Positions 35,732 to 44,873 of a stretch of DNA of 64,000 nt are shown here, piece after piece. The number at the start of each line of letters is the position of its first letter. The first letter of the stretch is position 1. A program made the translations under genes and the position numbers. The notes below the pieces were generated by a model. It searched no databases and was not told the DNA's origin. It saw only the letters and a program-made list of their open reading frames with translations. The DNA is from Renibacterium sp. GTDB taxonomy: Bacteria; Actinomycetota; Actinomycetes; Actinomycetales; Micrococcaceae. The stretch spans positions 186,001 through 250,000 of the forward strand of contig JAFOLH010000015.1 in assembly GCA_017419405.1 (NCBI GenBank). Reading direction: 5' to 3'.

Positions 35732-36374
35732 GAAGTTCGCCGACAAACGGCAGAGCAACGGGCTGGACACGCCGCTCGAATTGCGTTCGAGGCTGTTTCC
35801 CCGGTTTTCCCCGGACCCGGATTCATTCGGGAAACTGACCGAAGGCTTTGCCCGGTTCATGGGAACTCCGCAGTTCCTGCTCTACATGACGCTGTTCTGC
35901 GCCACCTGGCTCGCCTGGAACACGCTGGCTCCGGAAGAGTGGCAATTCGATCCTCGGGCGCTCAACTTCACGCTGCTCACCCTGATCCTCTCGCTCCAGG
36001 CTTCCTATGCCGCCCCGCTGCTGCTGCTGGCCCAGAACCGGCAGGACGACCGGGACCGGGTCGCCATCGAACAGGACCGGCAAACCGCCGCGCGCAATCT
36101 GGCCGATACCGAGTTCCTCACCCGGGAGCTGGCGTCCTTGCGGATTGCGCTCCGTGAAGTGGCGACCCGCGACTTCGTCCGCTCCGAACTGAAGTCCCTG
36201 CTCGAAGACCTGATCGTGGCCAATGACGACGACGCCGAGGCGCCCCGCTCCCGGTCCCGGGATTCGAAGGGCTCGCCCAAAACCCAGGCGATTCCGAAAG
36301 TCAAAGCGCCGAAGCACAAACCACAACCGGTCGATCCGTCCGCCGAGGCACCTGTTCCGGGACCCGGTTCATGA
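35724..36374 (+). CDS. DUF1003 membrane protein
   Basis: A 216-residue protein with the DUF1003 pattern: FMGTPQFLLYMTLFCATWLA and FTLLTLILSLQASYAAPLLL give two membrane segments, followed by QNRQDDRDRVAIEQDRQ and a coiled-coil-like stretch, then a basic Pro/Lys tail. TTG start with GGAGG upstream. It overlaps mgtE-N before it and mrp after it (ATGA). Function unknown. Confidence 0.9.
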   Translation: MAEKFADKRQSNGLDTPLELRSRLFPRFSPDPDSFGKLTEGFARFMGTPQFLLYMTLFCATWLAWNTLAPEEWQFDPRALNFTLLTLILSLQASYAAPLLLLAQNRQDDRDRVAIEQDRQTAARNLADTEFLTRELASLRIALREVATRDFVRSELKSLLEDLIVANDDDAEAPRSRSRDSKGSPKTQAIPKVKAPKHKPQPVDPSAEAPVPGPGS

Positions 36375-37525
36375 CCACCGCGGACCCGGTGCCGAGCTCT
36401 GCGGAGTTGCGCCAGGCGCTCGCTACAGTGATCGACCCGGAGCTGCGCCGGCCGATCACCGAGCTGGGCATGCTCGAATCGGTGACCGCCGATCCCCAGG
36501 GCCGGGTCACGGTGCGGGTCCTCTTGACCATCGCCGGCTGCCCGCTGCGCGAAACCATCACTGCGGATGCCAGCAATGCCCTGCTGGGCCTGCCCGGCGT
36601 CACCGGAGTCCAGGTCGAACTCGGGGTGATGAGCGTGGCACAGCGCACTGCGTTGAAGGATCTGCTCCGCCCGGAACGGGACAAGAACAGCATCCCGTTC
36701 AACCGGCCCGATTCCTTGACCCGGATCTATGCCGTGGCGAGCGGCAAAGGCGGCGTCGGGAAGTCGAGTGTGACGGTCAATCTGGCCTGCGCCCTGGCCG
36801 CCCGAGGCCTCAAGGTCGGCATCATCGATGCCGATATCTACGGCTTCTCGATTCCGGGATTGATGGGGCTGGGCCGCGCTGGAACCGTGCAGCAACCCAC
36901 GCGCGTCGATGAAATGATCCTGCCGCCGGTCGCCCATGGCGTGAAGGTGATTTCGATCGGCATGTTCGTAGCGGGCAACCAGCCGGTGGCCTGGCGCGGA
37001 CCGATGCTGCACCGGGCTCTGGAACAGTTCCTCACCGATGTCTACTTCGGCGATCTGGATGCCTTGTTCCTGGACCTCCCGCCGGGCACCGGGGACATTG
37101 CGATCTCCGCGGCGCAGTTGCTGCCCGGTGCCGAGATCCTGGTGGTCACCACCCCGCAAGCCGCGGCCGCGGAAGTCGCGGAGCGGGCCGGCGCGATCGC
37201 GTTGCAGACCCAGCAGAAAGTGGTCGGAGTCGTGGAGAACATGTCCTGGCTGAGCCAACCGGATGGCAGCAAGCTGGAACTGTTCGGCTCGGGGGGCGGC
37301 GCCCGGCTGGCCGGGCGGCTGAGCCAGACTCTGGGCAGCGAAGTCCCTTTGCTGGGCCAAGTCCCACTCGACGTCGGACTCCGTGCGGGCGGCGATTCCG
37401 GCGAGCCGATCGTACTTGCCGACTCCGGAGCTCCGGCGGCGGCGGCCCTGCAGGAGATCGCTGCAGGATTGGCCAATCGGCCGCGCGGCCTGTCCGGGAT
37501 GAATCTGGGCATCTCGCCGCACTGA
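36371..37525 (+). CDS. mrp: Mrp/NBP35-family iron-sulfur carrier ATPase
   Basis: A 384-residue deviant-Walker P-loop ATPase for Fe-S cluster delivery. An N-terminal MIP18/DUF59 domain (about residues 5-85) precedes the P-loop VASGKGGVGKSSVTVNLA near residue 122. DLPPGTGDIAISAAQLLPGA is the Walker B/switch region. The CxxC motif that bridges a cluster in many Mrp proteins is replaced by a Cys-free stretch (MSWLSQPDGSKLELFG). Coupled to DUF1003; convergent with tatB. Confidence 0.93.
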   Translation: MTTADPVPSSAELRQALATVIDPELRRPITELGMLESVTADPQGRVTVRVLLTIAGCPLRETITADASNALLGLPGVTGVQVELGVMSVAQRTALKDLLRPERDKNSIPFNRPDSLTRIYAVASGKGGVGKSSVTVNLACALAARGLKVGIIDADIYGFSIPGLMGLGRAGTVQQPTRVDEMILPPVAHGVKVISIGMFVAGNQPVAWRGPMLHRALEQFLTDVYFGDLDALFLDLPPGTGDIAISAAQLLPGAEILVVTTPQAAAAEVAERAGAIALQTQQKVVGVVENMSWLSQPDGSKLELFGSGGGARLAGRLSQTLGSEVPLLGQVPLDVGLRAGGDSGEPIVLADSGAPAAAALQEIAAGLANRPRGLSGMNLGISPH

Positions 37526-37557
37526 CTGCGGCGCTCAGTCTGCGCGGCTCCGCGGGC

Positions 37558-37935
37558 TCAGGTGGCTTCGGCGTCCCAGGGCGCGCGTTGGCCGGCCGCC
37601 AGCCGTTCGATTTCCCGGGACGGGACGGGCGCCGGCGCCGCTTCGATCGCGGCCGGCGCCGCGGCGGAAACCGGTTTCACCTCATCGTCCAGCAGCGCTT
37701 CGCGGATGATCCGGCGCGGGTCGTACTGCCGGGGGTCCAGCTTCTGCCAGTCGATGCTGTCCAAGTCCACACCGGACTCTTCTTTGATCGTCTCGCGGGC
37801 TCCGCTGGCCATCCGACGGGCTTCCCGGACGAAGTTCCGGAACTTCTGCGTGTATTCGGGCAACCGTCTGGGCCCGATGACCAGCACCGCGATGATGCCG
37901 ATGATCAGGAACTCGAAGCCGTTGATGTTAAACAT
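37558..37935 (-). CDS. tatB: Twin-arginine translocase subunit TatB
   Basis: A 125-residue protein. A single N-terminal membrane helix (FEFLIIGIIAVLVIGPRRLPEY) with the GP hinge, then an amphipathic helix (FRNFVREARRMASGARETI) and a polar tail, as in TatB. The ATG at 37935 is fixed by the family's MF-start; upstream in-frame sequence is unrelated. It lies downstream of the anti-sigma gene, as in the mycobacterial sigE-rseA-tatB order. Confidence 0.94.
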   Translation of the reverse strand: MFNINGFEFLIIGIIAVLVIGPRRLPEYTQKFRNFVREARRMASGARETIKEESGVDLDSIDWQKLDPRQYDPRRIIREALLDDEVKPVSAAAPAAIEAAPAPVPSREIERLAAGQRAPWDAEAT

Positions 37936-38005
37936 GTCTGAGCAAACATTACCCGCTGAACGCGGGCCGGATGTGGTTGGGCACGGAACTATGAAACCCC
38001 ATCTG

Positions 38006-38860
38006 CTACTCCATGGCCAAAATGCGCGACAGTCCGCGCATGATTCTGGCCGGGACGTCGTCATGGCCTGACCCGCCGGCTGATTCCGAAGCGGCTTTGC
38101 CGGAAGCAGCGAGTGCCGCCGTCGTCGGTTTGAGCGCGCTGGGCGGCTGGTCGCTGACCACCAGGTAGTTCGCATCACCCGAGTTGAGCACCGCCTGCCA
38201 GGTCTCCCCCGGGTTCAGCCAGACCTTGCCATCGCCCAATGGCTGGAAACCGTCGTCTGCCGCCACGTTCCCGGTCAGCGGATTCACCGGCCCATCCGCC
38301 GAAGTCCCGCCGGGGTGGCGCTCGTAAACGAGGACGGTGCGGTCGCCGTCGTCGAGCGTGAGCTTCACGGTCGGCACCCCGTCCACCACGGTGCCCTGCG
38401 CTTGTGCGAGCCGGAAGCCCAAAGCGCCCAAATCGGGGCAGGACCAACCGGATTCACGCAGCTCGGCGAGTGCTTCGCCGTTCAACAGCAATGACGTGCC
38501 GTCCGCATCCGACGGTGCCGGAGCAGTTCCCACCGAAACACTCCGGGACTCTGCCATGGCCTTTCCCGGATTCGCCGCGACGCGGAAACTCGCCGCCGAC
38601 TCCGCTGGCCAGCCGGTGGTCAAACCGCCCCGGTCGTCCGGAGCGCCCACCAAGTAGACCGCGCCACCCAGCAGCCCGGTGATCGCCAAGGTGCAGACGC
38701 CGAGCAACGCCGGTTTCCGCCAGGAGCCGGGCCGATAAGGCAACCGCAATTCCTCGGCGCAGGAGGTATTGATCGCCTGGGTGCGCTGCAAGATTCTTGC
38801 AGTCAGGTCTTCGGCTCCCCCGGTTGCCGGACTCGATGGATGCGGTTGCCGCGCTGTCAT
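38006..38860 (-). CDS. Putative anti-sigma factor/membrane protein next to the ECF sigma gene
   Basis: 284 residues with one membrane segment (ALLGVCTLAITGLLGGAVYL, about residues 51-70) dividing a short cytoplasmic N-terminus from a large extracytoplasmic domain. Position 6 bp after the sigma gene and topology suggest an anti-sigma factor. The N-terminal region has a single Cys and no HxxxCxxC zinc motif of ZAS-type anti-sigmas. The outer domain (TLDDGDRTVLVYERHPGG and others) is not recognised. Confidence 0.7.
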   Translation of the reverse strand: MTARQPHPSSPATGGAEDLTARILQRTQAINTSCAEELRLPYRPGSWRKPALLGVCTLAITGLLGGAVYLVGAPDDRGGLTTGWPAESAASFRVAANPGKAMAESRSVSVGTAPAPSDADGTSLLLNGEALAELRESGWSCPDLGALGFRLAQAQGTVVDGVPTVKLTLDDGDRTVLVYERHPGGTSADGPVNPLTGNVAADDGFQPLGDGKVWLNPGETWQAVLNSGDANYLVVSDQPPSALKPTTAALAASGKAASESAGGSGHDDVPARIMRGLSRILAME

Positions 38861-38866
38861 ATCAAC

Positions 38867-39520
38867 TCAGTGCACGCCGGCGATGCGGGGCAACTTGAGT
38901 TTGGGCAGTTTCTTGGGCGCCGCAGCCTCCGGGACCGGCCGTGGTGCGCGGTGCGCCAACGAGGCCCGCAGCATCGTCCGGCCGCGGTGGATCCGGGACC
39001 GGACGGTACCGAGTTTCACGCCGAGCGCTGCGGCCACTTCGTCGTAGGAAAGCCCTTCGAGATCGCAGAGCACGACGGCGGCGCGGAAGTCCGGCGGCAG
39101 TGCGTCGAGCGCCTGCTGCACGTCAAGATCGAGATTGTTGAATTCGAAGCTGCGTTCCGGACCCGGGTCCCGGCCCGGCAACCGGGTTTCGGCATCCTCG
39201 GCGAGCGCGTCGAAACGGATCCGGGATTTGCGCCGGGCCTGGTCCAAGAACAGGTTCGTGGTGATTCGGTGTAGCCAACCGTCCAGCGTCCCGGGCGTGA
39301 AATTGGCCAAGGAACGGAAAACCCGGACGAAAACTTCTTGGGTGAGGTCCTCGGCATCGTGCTTGTTGCCGGTCAGCCGGTATGCCAACCGGAAAACCTT
39401 GGCCGAGTGGTTGCGCACCACTTCTTCCCAGCTGGGCGCAACCCATTGCTCAATCGCCGGATCCACTGCTGCGGACTCGGCTGCTGTCGATTGCGATGTG
39501 TCAACCGTGTTCAGTGCCAA
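38867..39520 (-). CDS. sigE: ECF RNA polymerase sigma factor (SigE-like)
   Basis: A 217-residue extracytoplasmic-function sigma factor. Region 2 ([37 protein letters not shown]) and region 4 ([39 protein letters not shown]) are clear. The TTG at 39520 is preferred because AGGGGG lies just upstream; an ATG at 39550 without a ribosome-binding site would add ten residues. The C-terminal basic tail is unusually Pro/Lys-rich. Divergent from the O-methyltransferase gene and followed by the putative anti-sigma gene. Confidence 0.93.
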   Translation of the reverse strand: MALNTVDTSQSTAAESAAVDPAIEQWVAPSWEEVVRNHSAKVFRLAYRLTGNKHDAEDLTQEVFVRVFRSLANFTPGTLDGWLHRITTNLFLDQARRKSRIRFDALAEDAETRLPGRDPGPERSFEFNNLDLDVQQALDALPPDFRAAVVLCDLEGLSYDEVAAALGVKLGTVRSRIHRGRTMLRASLAHRAPRPVPEAAAPKKLPKLKLPRIAGVH

Positions 39521-39643
39521 AGGGCCCACCCCCTGAAAAATATGGAGCATTAAGCATGGCAGATCCGACTGGAAGTTTCCTGTGCCCGGCGCGTATTCCG
39601 CGCACAGCGGAAGCAGCCTCCGATTCGCAGTAGGCTTGGGGTC

Positions 39644-40276
39644 ATGAGCGCGGACAAATCCAACAGCTGGTCGTACACCGAAGGTCTCCCCGTCGAGGAT
39701 GAGACGCTGCTGCGCGCTCGGGAACGGTCGCACGAATTGGGCGCGCACGCGGTCACTCCGGCGACCGGTGCGCTGCTGAGCGTGCTGGCGGCGTCCTCCA
39801 AAGCCCAGACCGCGGTGGAAATCGGTGCTGGCGCCGGAATTTCCGGCGTGTATTTGCTGCGAGGGCTGCCCACGTCCGCGGTGCTGACCAGCATCGACGG
39901 GGATGTGGAACACCTCAAAGCAGCCCGGGAAGCATTCTCCGAAGCCGGCTTCCCGGCCAACCGCACACGCACGATCAGCGGGCGGGCCTCCGATGTGCTG
40001 CCGCGTTTGACTGATGCCGCATACGATCTGGTGCTGGTGAATGCGGACAAAGCCGGCTACCCCGGATACGTGGAACAGGCGATCCGGCTGCTCAAATCCG
40101 GCGGCCTGTTGATCGTGAACGACGCCCTGGACAAAGACCGGGTTGCCGAACCCGCAGTGCGGGAAGCCAGCACCGTGGTACTCCGGCAGGTCGGAAAGTC
40201 GATCCGGGAGGACGAACGCCTGGTTTCCACGATGCTGCCGACCGGAGACGGCGTGCTCCTGGCCGTCAAACGCTGA
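39644..40276 (+). CDS. SAM-dependent O-methyltransferase (COMT-like)
   Basis: A 210-residue class I methyltransferase. SAM motif I is [15 protein letters not shown], motif [13 protein letters not shown], and [20 protein letters not shown] matches catechol/caffeoyl-CoA-type O-methyltransferases. Its position divergent from sigE matches Rv1220c in mycobacteria. Substrate unknown. Followed by repeats and a long hairpin. Confidence 0.9.
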   Translation: MSADKSNSWSYTEGLPVEDETLLRARERSHELGAHAVTPATGALLSVLAASSKAQTAVEIGAGAGISGVYLLRGLPTSAVLTSIDGDVEHLKAAREAFSEAGFPANRTRTISGRASDVLPRLTDAAYDLVLVNADKAGYPGYVEQAIRLLKSGGLLIVNDALDKDRVAEPAVREASTVVLRQVGKSIREDERLVSTMLPTGDGVLLAVKR

Positions 40277-40307
40277 ACCCGGACCACGAAACCGGCACCC
40301 AGCCGCT

Positions 40308-40399
40308 AGGCCCGTAACTCCTTGGGCCCGTGACTCTTTAGGCCCGTACGCTGCGCGTCCAATTGGACAGTTCCCAATTGGACAAGTTCCCAATCGAAT
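40308..40399 (+). repeat. Two short tandem-repeat arrays
   Basis: AGGCCCGTAACTCCTT-like units occur three times at 40308-40350 (second copy GGGCCCGTGACTCTTT, third truncated). A second array at 40359-40399 repeats CCAATTGGACAGTTC, then CCAATTGGACAAGTTC, then a degenerate copy, each of the first two opening with the palindrome CCAATTGG. They lie between the O-methyltransferase gene and a large hairpin; no gene is apparent. Confidence 0.7.
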
Positions 40400-40439
40400 A
40401 GGTTTCAGTGGGCAGGGACGTCCCTGCGCACTGAAACCT
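40400..40439. terminator. 40-nt nearly perfect palindrome
   Basis: AGGTTTCAGTG (40400-40410) pairs with CACTGAAACCT (40429-40439), and the interior GCAGGGACGTCCCTGC is itself a perfect palindrome; only one G-G mismatch interrupts the whole. It lies between the convergent O-methyltransferase and DUF3117 genes and probably terminates both. Confidence 0.75.
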
Positions 40440-40537
40440 GTTATTGGACTGGAACCCGTGACGGGCAGGGTTCAACCGAGTCCGGGTTCGGTTGTGCGGA
40501 AAGTGCTGCGCGTGGGGGGAAAATCAGCCAGCGGCGG

Positions 40538-40705
40538 CTAGCCGGTGACGCCGACCAGGCATTCCTTGAGCCGGCCGGCCTCTTCCGCATTGAGTTCGAC
40601 AACCAGCCGTCCGCCGCCTTCGAGCGGAACCCGCATGATCAGGCTGCGCCCTTCCTTCGTGACCTCCATTGGACCGTCACCGGTTCTGGGCTTCATAGCC
40701 GCCAT
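40538..40705 (-). CDS. DUF3117 family protein
   Basis: A 55-residue protein, nearly all of which is the conserved DUF3117 sequence (MAAMKPRTGDGPMEVTKEGR at the start, LNAEEAGRLKECL near the end). Function unknown; widespread in actinobacteria. The ATG at 40705 is fixed by the family start. Its position before the mannosyltransferase and tag genes matches the mycobacterial Rv1211-Rv1210 region. Confidence 0.92.
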   Translation of the reverse strand: MAAMKPRTGDGPMEVTKEGRSLIMRVPLEGGGRLVVELNAEEAGRLKECLVGVTG

Positions 40706-40805
40706 CAGGTAAACCCCTTCACAGTTGCTCGAGCGAATGATCGCTCTGTCCATTATCTCGCAGATCACACTCGGGAGCCAATTGGTACTGGATCTTGACA
40801 AACTG

Positions 40806-42131
40806 TCACGGAGGGTAGTCGCCACCGCCGGGCAGCGGGGCCCAGGCCCAAAGCCATACCACCCAGACGATTTGCAGCAACAGGAAAAAGACCAGCACTG
40901 CACCTCGGAACGCCCGCGACCGGGAGATGAACGCCGCGGCGAGCGCCAACGGGAACAACGGCAACAGCAGCCGGAAGGTGCTGGTCTGCGGATGCAGCAC
41001 CGCGAGCAGGTACAAGAAATAGCAAAGGCACCACAGCCGCAGGTCCAGGCCGAGCTTCCGGACCGCCGTCGAATTGAAATACAGCAGCGCGGCGAGCACC
41101 AGGCCGAAGGGCGCGAGCAGCCCGAACACCGGCCCGAACAGCTGCACCGAAGTATCGAACCACGGCATGAACAGGATCAACGGTCCGCCGCGCCACACGG
41201 TTTCGGTCTCGGTATAGGCTTTCAGGTCCCCGGTGACCCACCAGGCGATCAGCGGCCAGGCGAAAGCCACCAGGGTGCTCACCAGGAGCAGGCAAGCCCC
41301 GCCCCAGCGTTGCGCAGACGGGATCTCCCGCCAGCGCCGGGGCAGCGAGCGCCGGCTCGTGCTGCGTCCGGCACCGGTCTCGCCCGCAGTCCGGCTGCCG
41401 GCCGGGTTCGGCCGTTCCAGCAGACGGAAGAGCAAATGCAGGAAAACGAATCCGGCGAACGCCACACCGATCGGGCGGGACAGCGCACTGAACGCGACGA
41501 GGGGCAACGCCAAGAAATACCGGTGTTTGATCACCGTGTACAAGGCCGCGGCGAGCAGGAAGAGGTTCAGGGATTCCGCGTACGGGACTTGCAGGATCGG
41601 CGAAACCGGGAAAACCAGGATGAAGGCGACCGCCCAGGTCGCGGTGACCGTGCTGGCGAACAAACGGAACAGCTTGTAGATCATCAGGCTCGCGGCCAGG
41701 CCGGCAACGGTCGCCACGATCGGCGCCAGAATCAGCCAGTCGAGTCCGGTGACCGACCAGATGCCGCGGACCAGCAATGGAAACAGCGGGTAGAACGCCC
41801 AGGCGTTCTCCTTCGCCACCCCATCGGCCCCGCGTGGGATTTCCTGCGGGTAGAGCCCTTGGAAGATCCTCTGGTACCACTCGCCGTCCCAGATCCCGAT
41901 GAAATGCCAGTAGTCCGGCTTGGGCGCGAACCAGGGATTCGGCCCCTGCTGCATCGCGGCGGCGGAAAAGACCGCAAAGCTGAACAGCCGGGTGACCAGG
42001 TAGAGCAGCGTGATCCGGATCCACCAGGGGCTGCGCACCACCGGGCGCAAGCCGCGGCGCAGTGCATCCCAGACCACACGGTTGGCACTTGGTGCTCCCC
42101 GGTCCGCGGGCGTAGCAAGCTCAGAGCTCAT
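40806..42131 (-). CDS. PIG-V-like membrane mannosyltransferase
   Basis: A 441-residue polytopic membrane protein with roughly ten hydrophobic segments. GIWDGEWYQRIFQGLYP and WAFYPLFPLLVRG match the lumenal loop motifs of the PIG-V/GPI mannosyltransferase-like family, where the Asp is catalytic. A charged loop of about 50 residues interrupts the middle. The ATG at 42131 overlaps the tag stop by 11 bp. Probably acts in cell-envelope glycan assembly using a lipid-linked mannose donor (inference). Confidence 0.85.
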   Translation of the reverse strand: MSSELATPADRGAPSANRVVWDALRRGLRPVVRSPWWIRITLLYLVTRLFSFAVFSAAAMQQGPNPWFAPKPDYWHFIGIWDGEWYQRIFQGLYPQEIPRGADGVAKENAWAFYPLFPLLVRGIWSVTGLDWLILAPIVATVAGLAASLMIYKLFRLFASTVTATWAVAFILVFPVSPILQVPYAESLNLFLLAAALYTVIKHRYFLALPLVAFSALSRPIGVAFAGFVFLHLLFRLLERPNPAGSRTAGETGAGRSTSRRSLPRRWREIPSAQRWGGACLLLVSTLVAFAWPLIAWWVTGDLKAYTETETVWRGGPLILFMPWFDTSVQLFGPVFGLLAPFGLVLAALLYFNSTAVRKLGLDLRLWCLCYFLYLLAVLHPQTSTFRLLLPLFPLALAAAFISRSRAFRGAVLVFFLLLQIVWVVWLWAWAPLPGGGDYPP

Positions 42132-42696
42132 CGGCCACCCAACAACCGGTTTGGTGGTCATTGGTCAGGCCCACGGCTTGCATCATCGCGTAGGCAGTCG
42201 TCGGGCCGACGAACCGGAACCCGAGTTTCTTCAGGGCTTTGGCCAGGGCGGTGGATTCCGCGGTGGCCGCCGGGACCGGCGCGCCGGGTGCGCGGGGCGC
42301 GGGGCGGTGCTGTTCCAACAGGGATTCCAAGCTGGTCCCCTGCGGCAACGCCAGGATCGCCTGCGCATTGTTGATCGTGGCCCTGATCTTCAAGGAGTTG
42401 CGCACGATCCCGGCGTCGGCCATCAGCCGGGCCACGTCCGCTTCGCCGTACTCGGCCACGACGGCCGGCTCGAATCCCGCGAATGCAGCGCGGAAAGCCT
42501 CGCGTTTGCGCAAGATGATCAACCAGCTCAGACCGGATTGGAAGGCTTCGAGGCTGAGCCGTTCGAACAGCTTCGCTTCGCCGTGGACCGGCCGGCCCCA
42601 TTCCTGGTCGTGGTACTGCAAATACAGCTCGTTGCCCACCATGCCCGGCCAGTTGCAGCGCGGCTTCCCATCCGGGCCGATCGCCAGATCACTCAT
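42121..42696 (-). CDS. tag: DNA-3-methyladenine glycosylase I
   Basis: A 191-residue base-excision enzyme that removes 3-methyladenine. RCNWPG, YHDQEWGRPVHGEAKLFE, QSGLSWLIILRKREAF and GTSLESLLEQHRP match the family. Zinc-binding residues are expected at the N-terminal Cys and the C-terminal NDHQTGCW region. It overlaps the DivIVA-like gene upstream (ATGA) and the mannosyltransferase gene downstream. Confidence 0.96.
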   Translation of the reverse strand: MSDLAIGPDGKPRCNWPGMVGNELYLQYHDQEWGRPVHGEAKLFERLSLEAFQSGLSWLIILRKREAFRAAFAGFEPAVVAEYGEADVARLMADAGIVRNSLKIRATINNAQAILALPQGTSLESLLEQHRPAPRAPGAPVPAATAESTALAKALKKLGFRFVGPTTAYAMMQAVGLTNDHQTGCWVADEL

Positions 42697-43100
42697 TGCT
42701 GCTCCTCTGCAGTTTCCGGGCCGCTCCGGTCTTCTTCGGTTTCCCCGGCCGGCTGATCAGACGCCGGATTCGCGAGTTGCGCCCGGAGCTCCTCGATCTG
42801 CGCGTCTTTGGCGGCCAATTCGGCCGCCAGCCGATCCAACACCTGGTCCACTTGGTCCATCCGGTACCCGCGCAGGCCGAGCGAAAACCGCACCCGGTCG
42901 ACGTCGTCGGTGCCGGGATGTTCCGGCAGCAGCACGGGCGGCAGATTCGGCACCGGCGCCGCCAGCCCATCGTCCAGCAGGTCTTGCACCGCTTCGGAAC
43001 GAATCGGTTTCCTGCCGAGCTCGCGCCGTCGGCTGCCGACCAGGAACAATGCCACCAGTGCCGCCACGACGACGGCGAGGAAAATCAGGAAATAGCTCAC
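42693..43100 (-). CDS. DivIVA-domain membrane protein
   Basis: A 135-residue protein with an N-terminal membrane helix (YFLIFLAVVVAALVALFLVG) and a short DivIVA-like domain (LRGYRMDQVDQVLDRLAAEL), followed by an acidic tail. Such proteins may interact with cell-pole or division scaffolds. The GTG start overlaps the LOG gene stop (GTGA), and its stop overlaps the tag start (ATGA). Confidence 0.86.
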   Translation of the reverse strand: MSYFLIFLAVVVAALVALFLVGSRRRELGRKPIRSEAVQDLLDDGLAAPVPNLPPVLLPEHPGTDDVDRVRFSLGLRGYRMDQVDQVLDRLAAELAAKDAQIEELRAQLANPASDQPAGETEEDRSGPETAEEQQ

Positions 43101-43900
43101 GGCGCGGTTGTCCCGGGCTCCGTCCCGGAGGAGTCCGTTCCCGGCTCGCCGGCCCGGATCGCGCCGACCACTTTGGAAACCGCTTCCTCCGCGGTGTCCA
43201 CCACGGAGATGATGTCCAGATCCTTGGGCGAGACCAGGCCGTCGGCCACCAAGGTGTCCTTGAGCCAGGCCACCAGCGGGCCCCAGAACGCGGTGCCGAT
43301 CAGCACGATCGGGAAGGAGGTGACCTTGTGCGTCTGCACCAGCACCATCGCCTCGAAGAGTTCGTCCAAGGTGCCGTAGCCGCCGGGCAGCACGATGAAG
43401 CCTTGGGCGTATTTGACGAACATGGTCTTCCGGGCGAAGAAGTAACGGAAATTGACGCCCAAATCCACCCATTGGTTCATGCCCTGCTCGAACGGCAGTT
43501 CGATGCCCAGCCCGATGGAAAGCCCTTTGCCCTCCACTGCGCCTTTGTTCGCGGCGTCCATCGAGCCGGGTCCGCCACCGGTGATCACCGCGAAGCCGGC
43601 CTCGGCCAGCAACCGGCCGACCTCGACTCCGGTCTCGTAGTAGGCGCTGCCGGGTTTGGTCCGGGCCGAGCCGAAGACGCTCACTGCCGGCCCGACGTCG
43701 GCCAGGGCGCCGAAGCCCTCGACGAACTCGGCTTGGATCCGGAGCACCCGCCACGGATCGGTACTGGTGAAATCCGCCGGCGAACGGGTGTCCAGCAGAT
43801 GCTGGTCCGCGGTCGTGCCTTCAGCGAGGCCACGGCGCAATTGCACCGGGCCGCGGTGCCTGGCGGGAACGTCGGTCTTCTTCTCGGTTGGCGAGCTCAT
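43097..43900 (-). CDS. LOG family protein (TIGR00730-type)
   Basis: A 267-residue Rossmann-fold protein of the lysine decarboxylase-like/LOG family. VITGGGPGSMDAANKGA and VLPGGYGTLDELFEAMVL are the diagnostic nucleotide and catalytic motifs; plant and bacterial members act as phosphoribohydrolases on cytokinin nucleotides. The ATG at 43900 is chosen at the conserved start. First gene of a tight LOG-DivIVA-tag-mannosyltransferase operon. Confidence 0.9.
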   Translation of the reverse strand: MSSPTEKKTDVPARHRGPVQLRRGLAEGTTADQHLLDTRSPADFTSTDPWRVLRIQAEFVEGFGALADVGPAVSVFGSARTKPGSAYYETGVEVGRLLAEAGFAVITGGGPGSMDAANKGAVEGKGLSIGLGIELPFEQGMNQWVDLGVNFRYFFARKTMFVKYAQGFIVLPGGYGTLDELFEAMVLVQTHKVTSFPIVLIGTAFWGPLVAWLKDTLVADGLVSPKDLDIISVVDTAEEAVSKVVGAIRAGEPGTDSSGTEPGTTAP

Positions 43901-44046
43901 ACAGTTCAGGCTATGCCATGGCCGCGGCAGAACCACGGCATCGTCCCGAACAGACACGCAAGTGACCGCAGTCACGCCTTGATCACGATCTCCACAATCT
44001 GCCGACACATGGTGAATAACAAGGGAACATTCGGTAGGTTCTAACC

Positions 44047-44799
44047 ATGAGTAGTCAAAATGCTGATTCGCTGGTTGAAGTCAAGGCGGTCAACAAGCAC
44101 TATGGGGCGCTTCATGTGCTCAAGGACATCGAGCTGAATGTCGCCAAAGGCGAGGTCGTCGTGGTCATCGGGCCTTCCGGTTCCGGGAAGTCCACATTGT
44201 GCCGGACGATCAACCGTTTGGAGACCATCGACGACGGCGAAATCCGCGTCGACGGCAAGGTATTGCCGCAGGAAGGCAAAGAACTGGCCCGGTTGCGCGC
44301 CGAAGTCGGCATGGTATTCCAGGCCTTCAACCTGTTCGCGCACAAGACGATCTTGGAAAACGTCACGCTGGGCCCGATCAAGGTCAAAGGGTTGAGCAAA
44401 TCCGAGGCCGAGCAAGAGGCCATGGCGTTGCTGGAACGGGTCGGCGTGGCGCAGCAAGCCGCGAAGCTGCCGGCCCAGCTCTCCGGCGGCCAGCAGCAAC
44501 GGGTCGCGATCGCCAGGGCGCTCGCGATGAAGCCGAAAGTGATGCTCTTCGACGAGCCCACTTCGGCGCTCGACCCGGAAATGATCAACGAAGTCCTCGA
44601 CGTGATGGTCGGTCTGGCCAAAGACGGCATGACCATGATCGTGGTGACCCACGAAATGGGCTTCGCCCGCAAAGCGGCGGACCGGGTGGTCTTCATGGCC
44701 GACGGCCAGATCATCGAAGACGCCACTCCGGAGGAGTTCTTCAACAATCCGAAGAGCACCCGGGCCAAGGATTTCCTGTCCAAGATCCTGACGCACTGA
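44047..44799 (+). CDS. gluA: Glutamate-type ABC transporter ATP-binding protein
   Basis: A 250-residue amino-acid ABC ATPase. Walker [11 protein letters not shown]-loop [12 protein letters not shown], signature [17 protein letters not shown] and Walker [16 protein letters not shown] are intact. With the following binding protein and two permeases it matches the C. glutamicum gluABCD layout. ATG start; divergent from the LOG operon with a 146-bp gap. Confidence 0.93.
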   Translation: MSSQNADSLVEVKAVNKHYGALHVLKDIELNVAKGEVVVVIGPSGSGKSTLCRTINRLETIDDGEIRVDGKVLPQEGKELARLRAEVGMVFQAFNLFAHKTILENVTLGPIKVKGLSKSEAEQEAMALLERVGVAQQAAKLPAQLSGGQQQRVAIARALAMKPKVMLFDEPTSALDPEMINEVLDVMVGLAKDGMTMIVVTHEMGFARKAADRVVFMADGQIIEDATPEEFFNNPKSTRAKDFLSKILTH

Positions 44800-44873
44800 C
44801 CTCGGGACGCGCAACCAGCAGATCCAGCATCAGCAACTTCACGCAATCAACTCGCACCATCGAAAGGCAGAAC

